DNA from: Anaerolineae bacterium
GTDB lineage: Bacteria; Chloroflexota; Anaerolineae; Anaerolineales; UBA11858
Direction: 5' to 3'
DNA length: 7,601 nucleotides
NCBI GenBank assembly: GCA_003694235.1
Contig: RFKO01000323.1
Coordinates: forward strand, 1 to 7,601
A program made the position numbers and the translations under genes. The first letter of the stretch is position 1. Each line of letters begins with the position of its first letter. Under the pieces are notes generated by a model that was not told the origin of the DNA, searched no databases, and saw only the letters and a program-made list of their open reading frames with translations. Positions 6,344 through 7,601 of this stretch are shown here, in pieces.

Positions 6344-7386
6344 ATGATCTCCAACAGGGTCCTGGCCAGATCGTGCAGCGGTACGACATGGTCGGATAGT
6401 CTGGCCTCGAAAACGGCGCGCGGCATACCGTAAACCACGCAGGTGGAAGGGTCTTCGGAGATGATGTACCCCCCCTGTGCTTTGATCCAGGCTGCGCCAG
6501 CGGTGCCATCGTTGCCCATACCGGTGAGCACCACGCCCACCACGCGGCTGCCATAGACCTCGGCGGCGGAGTGGAAGAGCACGTCCACCGAGGGGCGGTG
6601 GAGCGTATCGGTCGGGCGGATGTCCAGATGCGCCGCCACTGTGCCGTCAGCGCGGCGCTTGAGCAGCAAGTGCTTGCCTGCCGGCGCCAGCAGCACGCGT
6701 CCGGGGCGCATTTCGTCTCCCTCCCGCGCCTCCAGCACCTCCAGGGGACTGAGGGCATTGAGGCGTTGAGCGAACGGAGCGGTGTAACCGATCGGCATGT
6801 GCAGCACGATGGCCAGGGGGATGGGAAAGTCGGCCGGCAGTTGGGATAGCAGATGGCGCAGGGCTTGCGGTCCACCGGTGGACACGCCCAGCACGACGGC
6901 GTCGAAGCGGCCCTGATATTGTGCCCCAGGCAGCCTGATTTCGGCGGCGATGGCGCGCTGAACGGGCAGGCGGTCGATGGATACGCTCGCCGCAATCTTT
7001 ACTTTGCTGGTCAGATCGTTGGCGATTTCAAAGACCTGTTCGTTGGCCAGGGCGGTGGGCTTTTGCACGAATTCCAGCGCGCCGGCTTCCATCGCCTCCA
7101 CTGCCTTGACGCCCTCTTCGCTGGCGATGCTGACCACCACCACCGGCAATGGACGGCGCTTCATTTGCTCTCGCAGGAAGGCCACACCGTCCATCTCCGG
7201 CATGATCAGGTCGAGGGTGACCACGTCTGGGTTGAGGCGCTCCACCTGTTGCAGCGCGTCCCGGCCGTTGCGCGCCGTGCCCACAACCTCGATGCCCGGA
7301 TCATCGTTCAGCATCTTGCTGACCACTTTGCGGATATAGGCCGAGTCGTCCACGACCAGCACTTTGATGGGGGATGCTGCAGACAT
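6340..7386 (-). CDS. cheB: Chemotaxis response regulator protein-glutamate methylesterase CheB
   Basis: CheB is a phosphorylation-activated methylesterase and glutamine deamidase that removes methyl groups placed by CheR on receptor glutamates, giving sensory adaptation. The protein is 348 aa, the usual length. The receiver domain (about 6-112) has acidic residues D13-D14, phospho-acceptor D59 in TLDLIMPEMDG, the conserved hydroxyl S86 and K109 in VQKP. A linker (about 113-158) leads to the esterase domain (about 160-348) with catalytic S169 in GVSTGG, H196 in VLHMPIGYT and D293 in LTGMGNDG, plus the diagnostic HRPSVDVLF (263-271). All catalytic residues are present. The ATG is preceded by a perfect AGGAGG, and cheR ends three bases upstream. 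The stop overlaps the start of the CheC-family gene. No receptor or CheA kinase is in the window, so its partners are unknown. Confidence 0.97.
   Translation of the reverse strand: MSAASPIKVLVVDDSAYIRKVVSKMLNDDPGIEVVGTARNGRDALQQVERLNPDVVTLDLIMPEMDGVAFLREQMKRRPLPVVVVSIASEEGVKAVEAMEAGALEFVQKPTALANEQVFEIANDLTSKVKIAASVSIDRLPVQRAIAAEIRLPGAQYQGRFDAVVLGVSTGGPQALRHLLSQLPADFPIPLAIVLHMPIGYTAPFAQRLNALSPLEVLEAREGDEMRPGRVLLAPAGKHLLLKRRADGTVAAHLDIRPTDTLHRPSVDVLFHSAAEVYGSRVVGVVLTGMGNDGTAGAAWIKAQGGYIISEDPSTCVVYGMPRAVFEARLSDHVVPLHDLARTLLEII
6349..6352 (-). promoter_or_regulatory. Ribosome binding site supporting a TTG start for the CheC-family gene
   Basis: On the minus strand GGAG lies inside the last codons of cheB, five bases before the TTG at 6343-6341. 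The spacing suits TTG better than the GTG two codons downstream, where it would be 11 bases. Start and stop overlap as ATT-TGA and TTG-AAA. Confidence 0.5.
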
Positions 7387-7389
7387 AGG

Positions 7390-7601
7390 CTAACCTCCTG
7401 ATGGCTTGCGGTATCCGATAGCGCCGTGTTGAGTGTCCAGTTCGAAGCGATGCGGGATTTTGAGCAGCGATTCGGCAGCGCCGAGGAAGAGATAACCGCC
7501 GGGGTTGAGGATGCGGTAGAACCAATCCACGATTCTGGCGATCACTTCCCGATCGAAGTAGATGAAAGTGTTGCGGCAGAAAATGATGTCCAGGTCTTTC
7601 A
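7390..7601 (-). CDS. cheR: Chemotaxis protein methyltransferase CheR, C-terminal part (cut by window edge)
   Basis: CheR methylates receptor glutamates using S-adenosylmethionine. The window holds only the last 69 codons, with a TAG stop at 7392-7390; the 5' part lies beyond the window. The visible segment begins KDLDIIFCRN and continues TFIYFDREV. This is the family motif usually written DxIxCRNVxIYF, with Thr where Val is common. Then follow the conserved ILNPGGYLFLGAAESL and a final GAIGYRK, matching the end of the Rossmann-like SAM-binding domain. The frame is intact to the stop. It lies directly upstream of cheB, the classical cheR-cheB pair, in the minus-strand operon. The N-terminal domain and any extra domain cannot be assessed. 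Confidence 0.93.
   Translation of the reverse strand, partial: KDLDIIFCRNTFIYFDREVIARIVDWFYRILNPGGYLFLGAAESLLKIPHRFELDTQHGAIGYRKPSGG
7394..7399 (-). promoter_or_regulatory. Strong Shine-Dalgarno sequence of cheB inside the cheR 3' end
   Basis: A perfect AGGAGG on the minus strand lies seven bases before the cheB ATG (7386-7384). It sits within the final codons of cheR, which read Ser-Gly-Gly-stop. It fixes the cheB start and suggests strong translation of cheB. Confidence 0.8.

Noticed and set aside
6853..7401. Plus-strand open frame (182 codons) opposite the cheB receiver domain
   Set aside because: It is rich in His, Gln and Arg, as expected from reading the complement of cheB, and shows no motif. 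CheB is certain on the other strand.

Overview
The window is a dense, GC-rich bacterial chromosome segment in which nearly every base is coding and genes overlap by a few bases or sit a few bases apart. No mobile element, CRISPR array, tRNA or rRNA is visible. The protein style suggests an environmental bacterium, possibly Chloroflexota (Anaerolineae-like): stacked GAF domains ending in HD-GYP, a ruvB/DUF2905/queA order and a compact class IV-type deacetylase. This assignment is an impression from sequence style, not a demonstrated one.

Region 1 (1-70) is a short divergent promoter region. It has a perfect TATAAT on each strand, each only 5-7 bases from an ATG. The plus-strand ATG is ruvB. 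The minus-strand ATG opens a reading frame that leaves the window after 10 codons.

Region 2 (71-3292, plus strand) is a four-gene apparent operon. It holds ruvB (Holliday junction branch-migration motor), a small DUF2905 two-helix membrane protein, queA (queuosine tRNA modification) and a class IV-like histone-deacetylase-family hydrolase. The last two junctions are 4-base GTGA overlaps, so translational coupling is likely.

Region 3 (3261-7601, minus strand) is a chemosensory and second-messenger operon. In transcription order it holds the 3' end of cheR (cut by the window edge), cheB, a CheC-family phosphatase and a PAS-GAF-GAF-GAF-HD-GYP protein. CheR and CheB would set receptor methylation, the CheC-like protein would dephosphorylate a receiver such as CheY, and the HD-GYP protein would be a sensor-controlled c-di-GMP phosphodiesterase or effector. 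No receptor, CheA, CheW, CheY or flagellar gene is visible. Both of the last two proteins have changes at conserved functional residues.

The two operons converge and overlap by 32 bp at their 3' ends, with no terminator between them. All families are known. The points worth a second look are the likely leaderless divergent start region, the one-site CheC, the altered HD-GYP motif and the pairing of CheC with an HD-GYP protein. I did not find a convincing new system.
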